A DNA stretch of 64,000 nucleotides from NCBI RefSeq assembly GCF_030867095.1, contig NC_081831.1:39803319-39867318 (forward strand). The letters run 5' to 3'. This document shows, piece by piece, positions 22,985 to 34,800 of this stretch (position 1 is its first letter; each line of letters begins with the position of its first letter). The stretch comes from Alligator mississippiensis. Lineage: Eukaryota; Chordata; Crocodylia; Alligatoridae. A program made the position numbers and the translations under genes. Below the pieces are notes generated by a model. That model had not been told where the DNA came from. It searched no databases and saw nothing but the letters and a program-made list of their open reading frames with translations.

Positions 22985-23625
22985 CAGGATATGTTATAAG
23001 AATAGAATTAATGCACCAGCCAGCTAGGCACAAGCCTAGGGGCCCCTACCAATTTAGGGCCGTGGCCCCAGGATCCTCATCAGCAGGGAAGTGGAAACAG
23101 CAGTTTTAAACTCGGAGCCAATCTTTAGTGCCCAATTTAAAACTGTGGTTTTCACACTTACTTCCCAGGGAGCTGGAAGTGGGGCTTGTCCACCAATGGG
23201 GCTGAGGAGAGGGGTGGCAGGGCTGGGGTCTGGCCGGGAGAGCCACGCTGTGCCTGGGGAAGGGGAGCGAGTGGGTGGCCCCAGGTCTGGAGGGGAGGGG
23301 GCCGAGCCCGGCTGGGAAAGCCATGCCCTACCTGGCGGGTGGGGGGCACGTAGGACTGGGCCAGCTGGGCCAGAAGCACCCTGCCGCACTGCTGCAGGCA
23401 GGGGTGCTTTGTGGGCCTTGGAGCCAATAGCCCCCCAAATTCATCTTAGCACACCTGCAGCCACCCCTCCCTGTGCTGCCGTGGCCTGCAGCAGCTCCCT
23501 GCAGGTCAGTGTAACCGGGTGCGAACCAGAGGCAGGTGGGGGGTGGGAAGGAGAGGAGGCTACCTCCGTGTGACCAAGAGTGGGGGAGGTCTTGTGAGGG
23601 GAAAAATGTGTGTGTATGCTTTCCC
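22985..23625 (+). repeat. ~1 kb GC-rich repeat, copy A left part
   Basis: Runs from CAAGCCTAGGGGCCCC through GGATCCTCATCAGCAGGGAA, AGCAGTTTTAAACT, CACCAATGGGGCTGAGG, CTACCTGGCGGGTGG and AGTGTAACCGGGTGCG to the start of a TG-rich tract. The same blocks appear in the same order on the minus strand at 40115-39540. The copy is interrupted after about 23625 and resumes at 25046. No coding content is accepted; frames on both strands reflect GC richness. Class unknown, possibly a non-autonomous DNA transposon. Confidence 0.75.
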
Positions 23626-23639
23626 ACAACCATGTGCAA

Positions 23640-24345
23640 TTACAAGAAAATCCAGGACACAGGTTGAGGGGATATCATGTCACCCATGGACCTACTCCTG
23701 GGCGATGCATGCCAGGCCGTGTGGGAGCACATCGACCACAAGGCCTGTGCAAAGATCACAGGGACCTGAACTGGATGATAGCCCACTGAGCCCTGCCAGG
23801 CATAGAGAGGGACAGCTGCAGAGACCCTGTGGCCCAACTGCCATGGAGCCACCAAGACAATCAACCACCTCCTCTGGCTCTGCACCTGTGCCAAGCAGGT
23901 ATGAAACAAGGTGAAGCAGCTCTGCAAAGTGGTGACCAGTGTCAGCCAGCTAACCAGAGAAGCAGTGCTGCACAAACACCTCACCAAACACCAGGGGAAC
24001 TCATCGGCCCATTTTGACCAGCTTGCATCCTGGGTCAGGAGCGCCCTGTGGAAAGCCAGGAACCTCCTGATGTACAGGCACTTGGACTTTGTAAAAATGG
24101 CTCTGAGCAAACTCCAGACCTACTACCAGAAAGCAGTAGTAGAGGATGGAAGTGGAGGAGACGTGGCCAAAGTCACCTGGCACAGAGACACTTGGCACAG
24201 GATATTCCAATTCCCCCCTAGCAGGGAAGGGGGCTATGACAGTAAGGAAGAAAAAGAGACAAACAGGACAGGATAGTGACAGCGACAGCAGTAGCAAGTC
24301 CTCCAGCAGGAGCTGGAGCGACAGCGACATGGACAACAGGTGAAC
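23640..24345 (+). mobile_element. Tx1-like LINE, C-terminal ORF2 remnant
   Basis: Shows the C-terminus of a non-LTR reverse transcriptase ORF: ETINHLLWLCTCAKQ (a Cys/His knuckle as in L1/Tx1 tails) followed by WVRSALWKARNLLMYRHLDF, like the ALWEARN block of Tx1-clade elements. Short frames join only across breaks; it is a dead fragment. It lies inside the GC-rich repeat copy A. The clade assignment is tentative. Confidence 0.5.
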
Positions 24346-25045
24346 TGAGTCTTTGACCATGCAGTGCAGGGTGGGGATGAAGGGAATAAGTTGCCTGGTC
24401 TGAGGGACCAGCATTTCTGTGTGTGTGGGGTGCGGATGCAGCTATTGTAATGGTTTTGGGTGGTCAGTGGGCCTTTGTATGGGTGCGCAGGAGCATAGGT
24501 GCAGATATAGTAGCGGGTTATGGTTTTTCTTTGTGGTGTGATACTAGGAGTGTACTTGCATATAACCTTATAGATAGATAATTTTTCCAAAAAAATGTGT
24601 CTGTGTGTGTCTTGCAGGCTCAGATCAAATATAGTCCTATGCTTACCTGGCAAGGGAAACACTGTGACCACTGAGGCGGTCTTCCTAGTTGCACCCAGGG
24701 AAGACTGCTCTCCTGGCATGGGGATAGTTCCTGCCAAGGTAATGTATAGTAAACCACTTAGCTGCTGGAGTGGGAATGTCTTGGCTTTATGCCCACTTTA
24801 TGGAAAGGGGAAACTCTTCCCTGGCTTGCTTCTGTGGCCTTATGACTGACGGCAAGCAAAACTCAGGGGCATCTGGGCTTGGGCCTGCAAGTAGGATGCC
24901 TGCTAAAGGTTTTGGAAACATCTGAAGCCCCAGATGGGGGTGGAGGATGTTTGCCCATAGTAGGGCCACTTATGGTTCTGGACTGACTCACCAATTTGGA
25001 ATTTGTTTTGGCTCATTTGTCTTGGAGTACAGAAAATTTAAATTA
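24346..25045 (+). other. Probable 3' part of the insert in copy A
   Basis: Sequence between the Tx1-like coding remnant and the point where repeat copy A resumes. A TGTGTCTGTGTGTG run near 24596 and another near 25054 may mark the insertion edges. No gene seen. Confidence 0.35.
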
Positions 25046-25445
25046 AAAAAAACTGTGTGTGTCTCTAACTGTGTCTGTGTGTGTGTGGGTCTGTCTGGGT
25101 CTGTGTCTGTGGGTCTGTGTGTGGCGGGGGTCTGGTGTGTGTGTTGGGGGGTCTGTATGTGTGCCTGTGTCCATGTGCAGAGTGTGAAAGTAGAGTGCAC
25201 ACGCTTGTGTCTGTGTGCACATGCGTGTGTGTGTACATTTAGCCATAGCAGTGGTGGGGAGCAGGGAGAAGAGGTGGGCATGTGCCCCCCCAGGCCAATG
25301 GGGTCCACCCAGGCTCCCCCACCAGTACTAGAATGGGAAAGTGTCTCTCTCCCCCACCCCCCTGCAGCCCAGCTCCCATAGGGGGAGGGAGCGTCCAATT
25401 TTGTGCTTGCCTAGGGCCCTAGTACACCTTAATCCGCCTTGGGTT
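25046..25445 (+). repeat. ~1 kb GC-rich repeat, copy A right part
   Basis: Resumes with a TG-rich tract (25054-25240), then CCAATGGGGTCCACCCAG, CAGCCCAGCTCCCATAGG and the end block CCTAGTACACCTTAATC. These are the reverse complement of 39540-39181 in intron 4 of XPNPEP2, in matching order. Confidence 0.75.
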
Positions 25446-25779
25446 ATAAGGAAGTAAATAGAGTGGTCAGGCTCCAGCCATGCCAGACCTGTGTGGGCAG
25501 AGCCATGTCAATCTCCCCATGCAAGCCCAGTTCTCCTCCTAGCAGGCCAACTGAAGGTTTGGGACAGCAGTGCCCTGAAACCCTGCCTTACCACGCTGCC
25601 ATTCACAATAGACAAGTACTTCACATAACAATGGATATTCTTTACATGAGAAAGCCAAGGAGAGATATTTTACAGCTCTGTGTGTATGTGCCTCACTATG
25701 AGTGTACAGTTGTGTGCATGCTGTTTGTATAGCTATATGCCTCTATAAGAACCAGCTCGTGGAGCTTTACTAAGTGTCA
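25446..25779. other. Intergenic, nothing recognised
   Basis: No supported gene or repeat. Confidence 0.4.
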
Positions 25780-26490
25780 TACAGAGTCAGACCAATGGTC
25801 CATCCAGCCCAGTATTCTGTATGAAAGTGGCACAAATGTATGATATAGAGCAGGGATCAGCAACCCCTGGCACACGTGCCGAGCGTGGCACGCAAGGGCA
25901 TTTTGCTCAGCGCACCACCGCAGGCTCTAAGCAGCTGCTGCCAGCCACTGAGCCCAGGCTGCTCCCAGCAGGTGGCTGGGAGGCTGCAAGCCCTGCTACA
26001 AGCAGACCAACAGCCGCTCTGGGCTCCGGCATGTTGACACTCCGGCACCCTCCAAGGTAGACATTGTGGTTTTTTCAGCACTCCATCCAAAAAACATTGC
26101 CTACCCTTGATATAGAGGGAGAACATTGAACCAGATAGCTCTAGAGTGATCTATTTCATATATAAATACTCTCCCTCTCCATCATTATTGGTTTGGAGAT
26201 GTCAGAGGAAACATCTCCAACTATTCTGTCCAATACCCATTAATAGAGCTATCATTCATGAATGTATCCACTCCCTTTTTGAACCTGGCTCAGTTATCTG
26301 CCTCACCACCTTCTGTGGCAATGAATTCCACAAGTTAACTATACATTGCATCAAAAAATTCTTTCTCTTGTTAGTTTTAAACCTGTCATCTAATTTCAGT
26401 GGGTGCCCCCCAGTTCTAGTATGCTGGGACTTGGTGAACAACCTCATTTGTGTAGTTTTGTGTGTGCTAAAAGTAAAATCTTGTTGCACG
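25780..26490 (-). mobile_element. Ancient CR1/L3-like LINE 3' end, interrupted by a MITE
   Basis: The minus strand encodes a LINE reverse-transcriptase C-terminus: GHPLKLDDRFKTNKRKNFL, then IVNLWNSLPQKVV (26256-26450), close to the VVNLWNSLPEEVV block of CR1/L2/L3 elements. The non-coding tail continues to AGTCAGACCAATGGTCCATC near 25787, a widespread sauropsid repeat phrase. The tail is split by the hAT-type MITE at 25851-26109. Older than the CR1 copies at 13485 and 18520. Confidence 0.7.
25851..26109. mobile_element. hAT-type MITE, copy 2, with perfect 8-bp target duplication
   Basis: A 259-bp element with ends CAGGGATCAGCAACC and TTGCCTACCCTTG, flanked on both sides by ATATAGAG (25843-25850 and 26110-26117). 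An exact 8-bp duplication is the hAT signature and suggests this is the youngest copy of the family. No coding capacity. Confidence 0.85.
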
Positions 26491-26684
26491 TTAATGGCTC
26501 AGATATCAGTTTTCCAGCCATATAAGTGGCAGTCTGAGCATTCATGCACAGTCATTCCTTTGTCCAAGCAACGTGAATGTGAAAGCAGCCACTCAGATAC
26601 TGAGCATGAGCACTGGGCACTGGCCAGGCAGGGAGAACAGAGTTTCCATGTATGTGTTCAGTGTGTGAGCTAGAGTGAAAACTA

Positions 26685-26790
26685 CACTGAGAATGTGAGA
26701 CTGGAAGGGTCCTCCTGGCCCTTCAAGCCCAGTGTCCTGCATTTCCAGGCAGCCATTTATCCAAAAAGTCCTAAACAACTGTCTCCTCCA
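26685..26790 (-). repeat. CR1-type 3' end fragment
   Basis: ACTGGAAGGGTCCTCCTGGC, then CAAGCCCAGTGTCCTGC is the reverse complement of a CR1-like tail (GGTCCCTTCCAGT preceded by the GATGA box). Short and diverged. Confidence 0.45.
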
Positions 26791-26799
26791 ATCACTCAC

Positions 26800-27430
26800 A
26801 CACTGCAACCACACAGCACATTTCTGTGGAGCAGAGATCAAAATTGCCTTGCATGCCCCACAAAGCAAGCATGGAGGGGCCTGTAACAACACGCTACTGT
26901 CCCATCAGGCTGTCCCCATCGCCAAATTTACACATTGCCGGTGGGCATGACCTTCTGTAGCAGGTCCTGAGATGGGGCAGGACAGCTACTGGGAGCAGGG
27001 CAGCAAATCTGGTTTGCAGTGCCCCCTTCTGATGCCTTGCTGCTGCTCCAGAAGAGAAGGGCATGAGTGATTGACCTGAGCTGCCAATGGGGCCCGGTGC
27101 CCTGCACAGGCTGCTACAGTGGGAGGTTCTGAACATTTATTGCTCTTACATAACAGGCAGAGGCCCGGGGAGCTCTCAGCCAGCTGCACAGCTGTACGCT
27201 GCCTGCATCACTGTGGCGCCTGTCTGTGCTGAGCACAACTAGGCTGAGGGGAGAGAGGCTGGACACAGTTATTTGTCAGGAGCTTTCTCTCTGCACTGGA
27301 CCTATGCAATGGGATTCAGGCTCTTGGTCAGGTTCCTTAGCACTAATAGTGACACAGGCCAGAGCTGTGTGGGCTGGAGGGTGTGCAATACTGGGCACAA
27401 GCAGTCTGCTCCCTTTCAGAGTAGGGTGCA
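26800..27430. other. Intergenic, nothing recognised
   Basis: No gene or clear repeat. Confidence 0.4.
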
Positions 27431-27440
27431 TTGGTAGCAG

Positions 27441-27560
27441 TCACGTGGGGGTGGGGGTGGGGGAGGCAATGACTCAGTGATGTGTAATGTGTTGGCTACT
27501 GGGAACCAATGGCGCTGCTGGGCCTGGCATGTGCTTGCTATGTGGTTCCCATGGCAACGT
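27441..27560. promoter_or_regulatory. Candidate regulatory cluster: E-box, AP-1, CCAAT, X-box-like
   Basis: Within 120 bp: CACGTG at 27442-27447, a GGGGGTGGGGGTGGGGG tract, TGACTCA at 27470-27476, CCAAT at 27506-27510 and GTTCCCATGGCAAC at 27545-27558, one base from a perfect RFX palindrome. Motif clusters arise by chance, but the CCAAT plus X-box arrangement is one used by RFX/NF-Y promoters. No transcript start or gene can be tied to it here; XPNPEP2 begins 4.3 kb downstream. Confidence 0.3.
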
Positions 27561-29390
27561 ACAAGCTGTCATGGTCCAAGGATTTCTTGAGCCTGGCTGT
27601 CCATCTCCATGCACATAGGGCTTCTCCCATGCCCCATTCAATCCCTCAGCCCCTGCTTATACTTAGCCACCTTCCTGCTGCAGCCCTCCCCACCCCAGTG
27701 CCCTGCAGGCCCTCTTTCCTCCCCTGGGCCTGGGAAGTCTCCCCTCCCTTTTGTTTCCCACTGTGGAAGAAGGCTTCAGCCACAGACACTGCTTCAGCTC
27801 TGGGGACTAATGCTTGCCCTCTGGCTGCTCCTTGGAAAGACGGGGGGTGGGGGCCGGAGCAGAGCCATGAAGACAGCCAGTCCTCAGTGTCTCTGTTGTT
27901 TTATCCACCGCCCTAGAGGCAGCAGGGCCTGGGCAAAGCAAGATGAGAGGATACAGTGCTAGAGAGATATGCAGTGTTGCAGGTGTGGAGTGATCAGAGT
28001 CCTGGTCCTCCAGACTTACTGAAGAGGACCAGAGGTCTGTATTAGGGGATCAATAATAAAGAGCAGACAGCCTGAAGGAAGGGGAGATTACAACACACAA
28101 GATGGATGCATGTGTGCCTCTCTCACTCATACCACAGCAGGTTCAAAACGCAGCTGACAGAGCCATGTAGAAAACAGTTGCAGCTCTCCCCAACCTGCAG
28201 CTGGGGAGCCAGCAGTTATCACTGCTCAGCCTTCCTGCCCTCCCCTTATTGTTCACAAGGAGGGGCTATGGCTGGAGAGGTCCCAGGGAACTCCAGTGCA
28301 GTAATTGTAGTTCAGAACAGAGGCAATCTTAGCAAAGCAATCATGTGTCCTTAGGGCACAACATGGTTCCTGCCTGGGAAGAGGCCTGCTCCTCCACCAT
28401 TATGGCTATTGCCTCCGCATGTGACTGGAACCCCCAACCTGGACACATATGCCCAGAACCTGTGCACAATTCAGTCCTTGATAAAATGCCAGTCAGACAT
28501 CAGCCCTCAAATCAAACACACTACTTTTGCCAGGTGGTAAGTATTATAGCCAATGTTGGAATGGAGGGCAATTAGGATAAACACTTTTTATTGGGTCCAA
28601 AGTATAATAGCTTTCTAATTTTACTTCTGAGTTCTTTATAAGTTATCAACTTTTACCTGTAAAATGATTTCTCAAGCTAGGACACCTGCTTTTATCAACC
28701 AATTGGTAAGTTTATCATTTCACCAAATCTGCACAGGTATAATCATTAGTTCATTGCTCAAGTATAGATACAACAAGTATAGATACAACAAGATACCCAA
28801 GGAGAGAAGCTGTACACTTATACTACTGCTGTCCACACTGGTTCAGCAGGCTCCTGTACAGTATTCCTGGATGATGACCCCTATTTATACCCAGTTTCCA
28901 AGGTCATCAGAGGGTAGATGCTTGCTTATCTTGATCAGACACTTATGAACTTGCTCTGCACTTAGTCTCTGTTGCCTCTGTCAATCCCCAGTAGATGGCA
29001 TCTGTGTATAACTAGTTTCTTCAGTCATTTCTTAGTTGGAGAGTTGTTATGCTGTGTTCTTTTTTTAGAAACCACGGGTCTTTCAATTTTCTCCATATAT
29101 TGTAATCCCCTTTTAAACTATTTCTTTTCCCATTTCAGAGTTTGTACTGTTCAAATCCTTATAGCTTTATATCACCGTACCATACAATTAAGGTAATATC
29201 CAGAGAGCAGCAATCATTAAGAAAACAAATAAAATCCTGTATAGTTCCTGTAAGTTTTGTGGATGCAGCCCATACATTCCTTAATTTTATCTAATACTTT
29301 GCATCTTTCAGGGCTTACAGGGAAAGCAGAGGCATTGTTCATAGAGAGAGAGGTTTATATGATTTACAAAATAGACAAATGTACAACTTC
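27561..29390. other. Intergenic, nothing recognised
   Basis: Frames at 27509-27962 on the plus strand overlap each other and lack known domains. Remaining DNA is AT-richer from 28560 on. Confidence 0.35.
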
Positions 29391-29630
29391 TAATTTGGGG
29401 TAAAAAGTTTGTTGAAGGAACAAAGCTGATGATAAACAGAATGTTTGATCTTTAAGACAGATAAGTGTATGCTTATACACTCTCAACATCCATCTCATTA
29501 TCATGTTTAATTTGGGGTTAAAAACAAGGGAATTAGTTGGAGAATCAAACCAAACCAATCGAAATAACACATCAAACTGTTCATAACCAGTCTAAACTCT
29601 CAACATCCATCACATTGATTCAGGATCATT
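29391..29630. repeat. Diverged 117-bp tandem duplication
   Basis: TAATTTGGGGTAAAAA at 29391 recurs as TAATTTGGGGTTAAAAA at 29508, and ACTCTCAACATCCATCTCA at 29479 recurs at 29596. Both pairs are exactly 117 bp apart; the DNA between them has diverged. Could be a subrepeat of an unknown element. Confidence 0.65.
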
Positions 29631-31600
29631 ATCTCTTTATTTCGATTCACATAGGGTATACATGAGACCACTTTGCTGACGTCCCTTTTAGCTGGACTGG
29701 GAAAAGGGATCCCATTTCATCTGCATGTAAATTACGCTTAAGTATAAAAATCTTATTTAGACATTTCGATTTGAATTCTTGGGGAGCAGAACCTTTAGCC
29801 CAAGCTGGGCTATGGATCAGCAACACATTATAAAGTGTAAGTTGCTCATAGAGGACTCCAGAAGAGTCAATAGGTGCTAACCTACAGTTCACTACAGTTC
29901 ATCTCCAAAGCTCTTCTGATGACTCAGTTAACAGTAACCATCCCTAACTCTTAGAGGGCAGGTTCACCGGTAAAGTTCAAAGTACTTTTCAGAGTGGGAA
30001 AATGTGGCACAGAAAGGGTGCAGTCAGAGAGGCAGGGGAAGCAGAAAATTAACCTGTTTCAGCTTCTCATATTCTATTCCCAGCTGATTCAGAGCAGCTA
30101 TTCCCTAGTTGCCCCCTCCCATGACATGCCTTGACTACGTGCCATCTAATCAGTTCTCAGGAAAACAACAAAAAACTTTATAGAAACAAGCCCAGTCAGA
30201 TTCCACAGATCCACACTTATCATAGTGACACACCTTATGGCTCTTTGTCAAGCTCATTAGCTCAAAGTCTCATGGACAGCAGGACCAAAGCCCTTAGTGC
30301 CAACATGTATTAGATCTCCTTGTGCTAGGCACAGGTACAGATGTACGCTCCAGGAAGCTACAAAAGACAGTCAACTGTAGAAGTGTTGGCTACCAGTTAC
30401 CTCCTGCAAATGGGGAAGGACATTCAGCAGTCAGTGGCTGGTAACCTGTCCAGGTAATTGCTAAGCACCTGCACTGAGGTCATAAGCAGCTCCATGAGTC
30501 TGCCCTGAAGCAAACACACATCTGCATAAAACCAAGATAGATCCTAGCTTTCTGTCCCTGGGAGATAACAGTTGTGCAGTGAGATCAGTAAGTATTAGCC
30601 TATGCAGGCGCTGATAAGGATAAACACTTTTGTCAGGGGGAAGATCCACCTAGCAGCCAGCCTGCCATTGCAGAAAGAAACACACAAAGACAGGAGGTCG
30701 CCACATGAGAAGGCAGCCACTGAGCCTCAGAGTTGGTTCTACTTGAAAGATGTCCATTTCCCTGGCTTCCAGTGAGCTCCCTTCCTGTTGGTGACATTTA
30801 TTAATTGGCTGCAGTAGCTGTTTGGGCTGATTTTTTAAAATTTGTGGGTGGCCAAAGAAATCATACAGAACCTGTAAGAGGAAGCTGTGGAGCAGGGTAG
30901 TAAGCTCTGCTTGTCCCTACCCTACCTGGCCAGGAGACCAGATCCAACTGTTCCCAATGCTCCTTAATTTCAGAGCCCAATTCTGTGACCTCCTTCTGAT
31001 TAAAGCCAAGTGACCTTTGTAACCTTGGTTATTGCTTAATGATTCAGGAAGAGAGCATCCAAAGCAGCTGCTTGTCCAATGCTTGGCTTTTACACGATCA
31101 ATTTGGGTCTCATCTCGTCTTTTCTGGAAGCTTGCAACTGGCTGGGGAGCTTGCAGGGTTAGGTGCCTGAGCCTTGGTTCTTGGGTATCTGAGTGGGGAG
31201 AAGGTTTTAGACTGTTCAGCACACTGTAGTTTTGTCAACCCATCTTGGCCCAGCTCTGAGGATCATAAAGGATTGCAACACACACCCTCCCCAGCGGGGG
31301 CAGAGGATAGCCCTGCACCAGCTTGCTAGGGCTTCAGAGAGACACCTTGGCCCTGATCCATCTAACACATGCTGGCAAAAACTCCCCTTAGGAAATGTTT
31401 CCTTCAGGTCCCAGCTAATGACTGCAGAAGCAAACCAGGGCACAAGCACAGTGTCTTCTTTTAGCATAATTTTTAATCCTCTGCCCCAGCCAAGATGTGC
31501 CAAAGGGAGGGCCCAGGCTGAGAGGCCAGGGACAGCTGCTTCTCTGCTGATTGGTCCTTGCTCTGCCTTGGGGAGGATCTTTGGACTTTGGGTCTCACAT
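29631..31600. other. Intergenic, nothing recognised
   Basis: No gene or classified repeat upstream of the XPNPEP2 promoter. Conserved distal elements may exist but cannot be seen from one sequence. Confidence 0.4.
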
Positions 31601-31835
31601 CCTGTGGTGTGTTAACTATTTGCTTTATCTAGTGACAGGCTCTGAATTTCAGGATACAGGAAGTACACAGGATCTGAAGCAGAGCCCTTACCTGCTGCCA
31701 ACAGAGCAGCTGCTACCTAGCAGGTACACCTACAGGAGGAGGGCAGCGAGAGATAAAAGCCCCACGCTGGACTGAAACTTTCCTCTCGCTCCCTCTGCTC
31801 CCATCTGAAAGGAGTCTCCAGGCTTCTGAAGAAAC
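31600..31835 (+). promoter_or_regulatory. XPNPEP2: XPNPEP2 proximal promoter and short 5' UTR
   Basis: A TATA-like GATAAAAG lies at 31752-31759, about 80 bp before the start codon, so a start site near 31785 and a 5' UTR of about 50 bp would fit. GTTAACTAT at about 31611 resembles an HNF1 half-site, in keeping with the kidney expression known for mammalian XPNPEP2. The initiation site is inferred. Confidence 0.5.
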
Positions 31836-31884
31836 ATGTCTTTTTCCCTCTGCACCTCATGGGTCTGGATGCTTCTCTTTCTTG
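31836..31884 (+). CDS. XPNPEP2: XPNPEP2 coding exon 1 (signal peptide)
   Basis: Residues 1-16 plus one base: [17 protein letters not shown] across the junction, a short hydrophobic signal peptide. The ATG is the first in the predicted transcript. Donor GTATGT. Confidence 0.9.
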
Positions 31885-34800
31885 GTATGTTGGTGAGGCT
31901 TTTCGTTCAGATGGTACTGGCTTAGATAGTCTTGGCTTGGTGGAAAGGTAGGTGAAAGCTAGACTTTGGGCTGCTAGCCTCTGGCCAACTCGTCACCCAC
32001 CTCCTTGGTTTCTGAGTGCTTGTGTACTTGGAGGCCCAACCCATGGCTTTCTCTTCACTTTCTGGTGGCTGGTTCCTCACAAAAGCAGTTCTATGGTTTC
32101 CATTAGGACTCAGGGCAGAGTTGGAAGTTTCAGGTTAAATTAAGGCAAGCTCTTTTGTTCTGCATGCCAGAGAAAATGAGCATGGTTCTCTTCTTTGAGA
32201 GCAAGAGTGCTGCCCCCTTTAACTCCATCCCCTGTGTCTGGGGGTGCTCTTCTGCCTGATTTGGGGACTCAGCCCACCTCTGGGTACTGACTTGCAACCC
32301 CCCAGCCAGCAGCAAGACAGACTCTGGCAGTATTATATGAGTTTAAAGCTCCCAAGCACTAGACAGGGCATCCCAGATTTTTGCTGGGAAGATCAGAGCC
32401 CCTCTGGGCAGCTGTGCAAGTGGACTGAGAGCCAAGGGCTGCAGATCATGCCACAGTTAAATTGGAGAAGGCAACACCAGGAAAAAGCAAAATCATTCAT
32501 ATTCTGGAAGGAGAGATTCATCCAAGAACTACACAGGAAAGCACCTTGGTACTTGGTAATGTAGGAGCCAGATCTGGTAGAGGGCCCCATTCTGCAAAAC
32601 ATCAAACAGCGTCTCAGCAGCAGGCTATGCTCTTGATGAATAAGGGGACAGCTGCCATCATTGGGCAGTGATGGGGCTGATCTGTAGTCTGCAGATCACA
32701 ACTGGGGTGTGCTCAGTTTCTGGTCACAGATACGAAGCACCCGTGTACTGGGAATGTTTAAAATGATCTCAGCTTCTGAGTACATAGGGATAGCTCTACA
32801 AAGGCAGAATTAAGGGGGCCTGTGTTTCTAAGCTGAGTTCCATACTGTCATATGCTTGGATCTCTGTAGGCGACACCTTTGCTCTGAATGGCCTGGCTTA
32901 TTGTTGGTTGTGTTAGAATTTCTATATCACTTTTGCTGGGTTTTGATCTAAACTCACTATATTTGAGCCGTGAACCTTATCCACATACCCCTCCAGCTTC
33001 TAGTCAGTAATTCCCTTGGTTTAAGGGTTGTAGGAGTCAGCAGATGGGAGCCGTGCTCCACCAGCCTGTTAGAGAGCATGGGATGGGGGAGTGGCATGCT
33101 CCTAGGTTTGTAGGGCATGGAGTGGGAGTAAACTTGGGGTCAGGAGAACTACCCCAGCTACCTCCTGCTGCTCCGCAGCCCCCCTAGAAAGAGGCTGCAA
33201 CAAACCATCCTCAGCCACCCCACCCCTCCCCGAGCCTTAGGCTCAGGCTCATGAGAGCAACAAGGCAGCAGTCAAGCCTGACTTTTCTCCTGACAAGCCC
33301 AAGGAAACATAATGAGGAGCAGGGTCAGTCTCAGAGTGGGGCCTGGTGCTGCTGACATCTATGGTACTCGGATACTTGCTACAGAGGGAAATCATGAGAC
33401 TGCCACAGAGGGTGGTCCCAGGCATTGTTACAGTCCATGAGTGTGCCCTGGGCCTCTGCTGCCCTTCTCTCTTGTTGTCCCCTTGTGGCAGAGGGTTCCT
33501 TTACTCTGATCCTGTTGTCCTGAGCCCACGGGTGCATTGTTTGTGTTCCTTGGATGAGAGATGACAAACTTAGAAACATGGAGCATTGGCCTAACTCCTG
33601 TTTCCAATTTATTGCCTTCCAAAGGCTGCAAATAGCTCTGCTGTCTCCCTGGGACTGCAGGAATGCTCTCTCTTGCCCAGCCATGGCACTTCCACCCCTG
33701 CTGATTGACATGCCTTGGAGATGAGACTGAAAGTTTTACTGAAAGTGCTGCTCTGTGCTGAGTTTACAGCAGATTCCTGGTCACTCGGAGTGGTTTCTGC
33801 ATCCCAGCAATAATGGGAATCCCCATGGCTTTAGGAACTAGGGCTCTTTCTTTGCCACTTACAGAGTAACATGGAGGAAGAGACAAGGACAAGCAGTGCT
33901 GGAAGGGTAGCTGCTAGACTCTCTTAGTGATGGGGCTGCCCAGCGTGGGGATTCTCGGAGCCATTCTCACTATGCCATCCTGCCCCTCTGCGTTCCCACT
34001 TCACCCAGGGTGGCAACTCAGTTGCAGTAAGCTCTTGCCTTCACTGGGGGGAGCCTACATTGCTTGGGTCCTGTCCTCTGGGTCCCAACTTCCCTCAGTT
34101 AAGTACAGAGTAACTGAAGGGCTTTGGTTAGTGGGTCACCGCTTTGACTGTCACAAGCTAATTCCTTATCAGGTCTTCTCTACCTCAGAGGAGTTCCCAC
34201 AGGCAGCCATCGTATAAGCAACTCCTGCCACTAGCTCATCCTCCCCTCACAGGAAAAGCGTTGGTCATCTGCTTTCTTTCCTCAGCCACCTGCTGACCTG
34301 GCTCTGCCTTCTTCCTTCCCTCTCTGCAGGCCTGACACATTGCAAGGAAGGAGGATTGAATGAGCCCATAGCCTGTCATTAACCTTTCCTGTCCTGTGGG
34401 AGCCTGATCACACTCACCCCATTTTCTGTGCAAGGGAGAAATATTAATACAGTACACAACCATGCACACCATACACATGCACACACAAACATATGTGTGA
34501 GTGTGCAGACACTCATTTGTGACATCCTCCATAATTTGTGTGCTACCTGCATGCTGGTTCACTTGCCTGATGCAGGCAAAGCTTACCCACATCCCGAGTG
34601 GCATCACATTTAAATAGCTATAGCCTGTACCAGATAGATGCCAAGCTACTGAAAGGTGAATCTGGGCAGAACCCAGGCTATTGCCTGGCTCACAACATGC
34701 TCCATCCCTGGGGCAACCTCCATGGGCCTGAACCCTGCACCCTGTTTTCTCACTGCCATTTGCTGCAGTCCAAATTTGGGCCTATTTGAAGGCAGGGTAG

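Noticed and set aside
25043-25398. Thr/His-rich and Cys/Val-rich frames
   Set aside because: Translation of the TG-rich tract of repeat copy A.
4000-31600. Apelin (APLN) exons, expected upstream in mammalian synteny
   Set aside because: I looked for the conserved RPRLSHKGPMPF end and saw no match on either strand; the gene probably lies further left.
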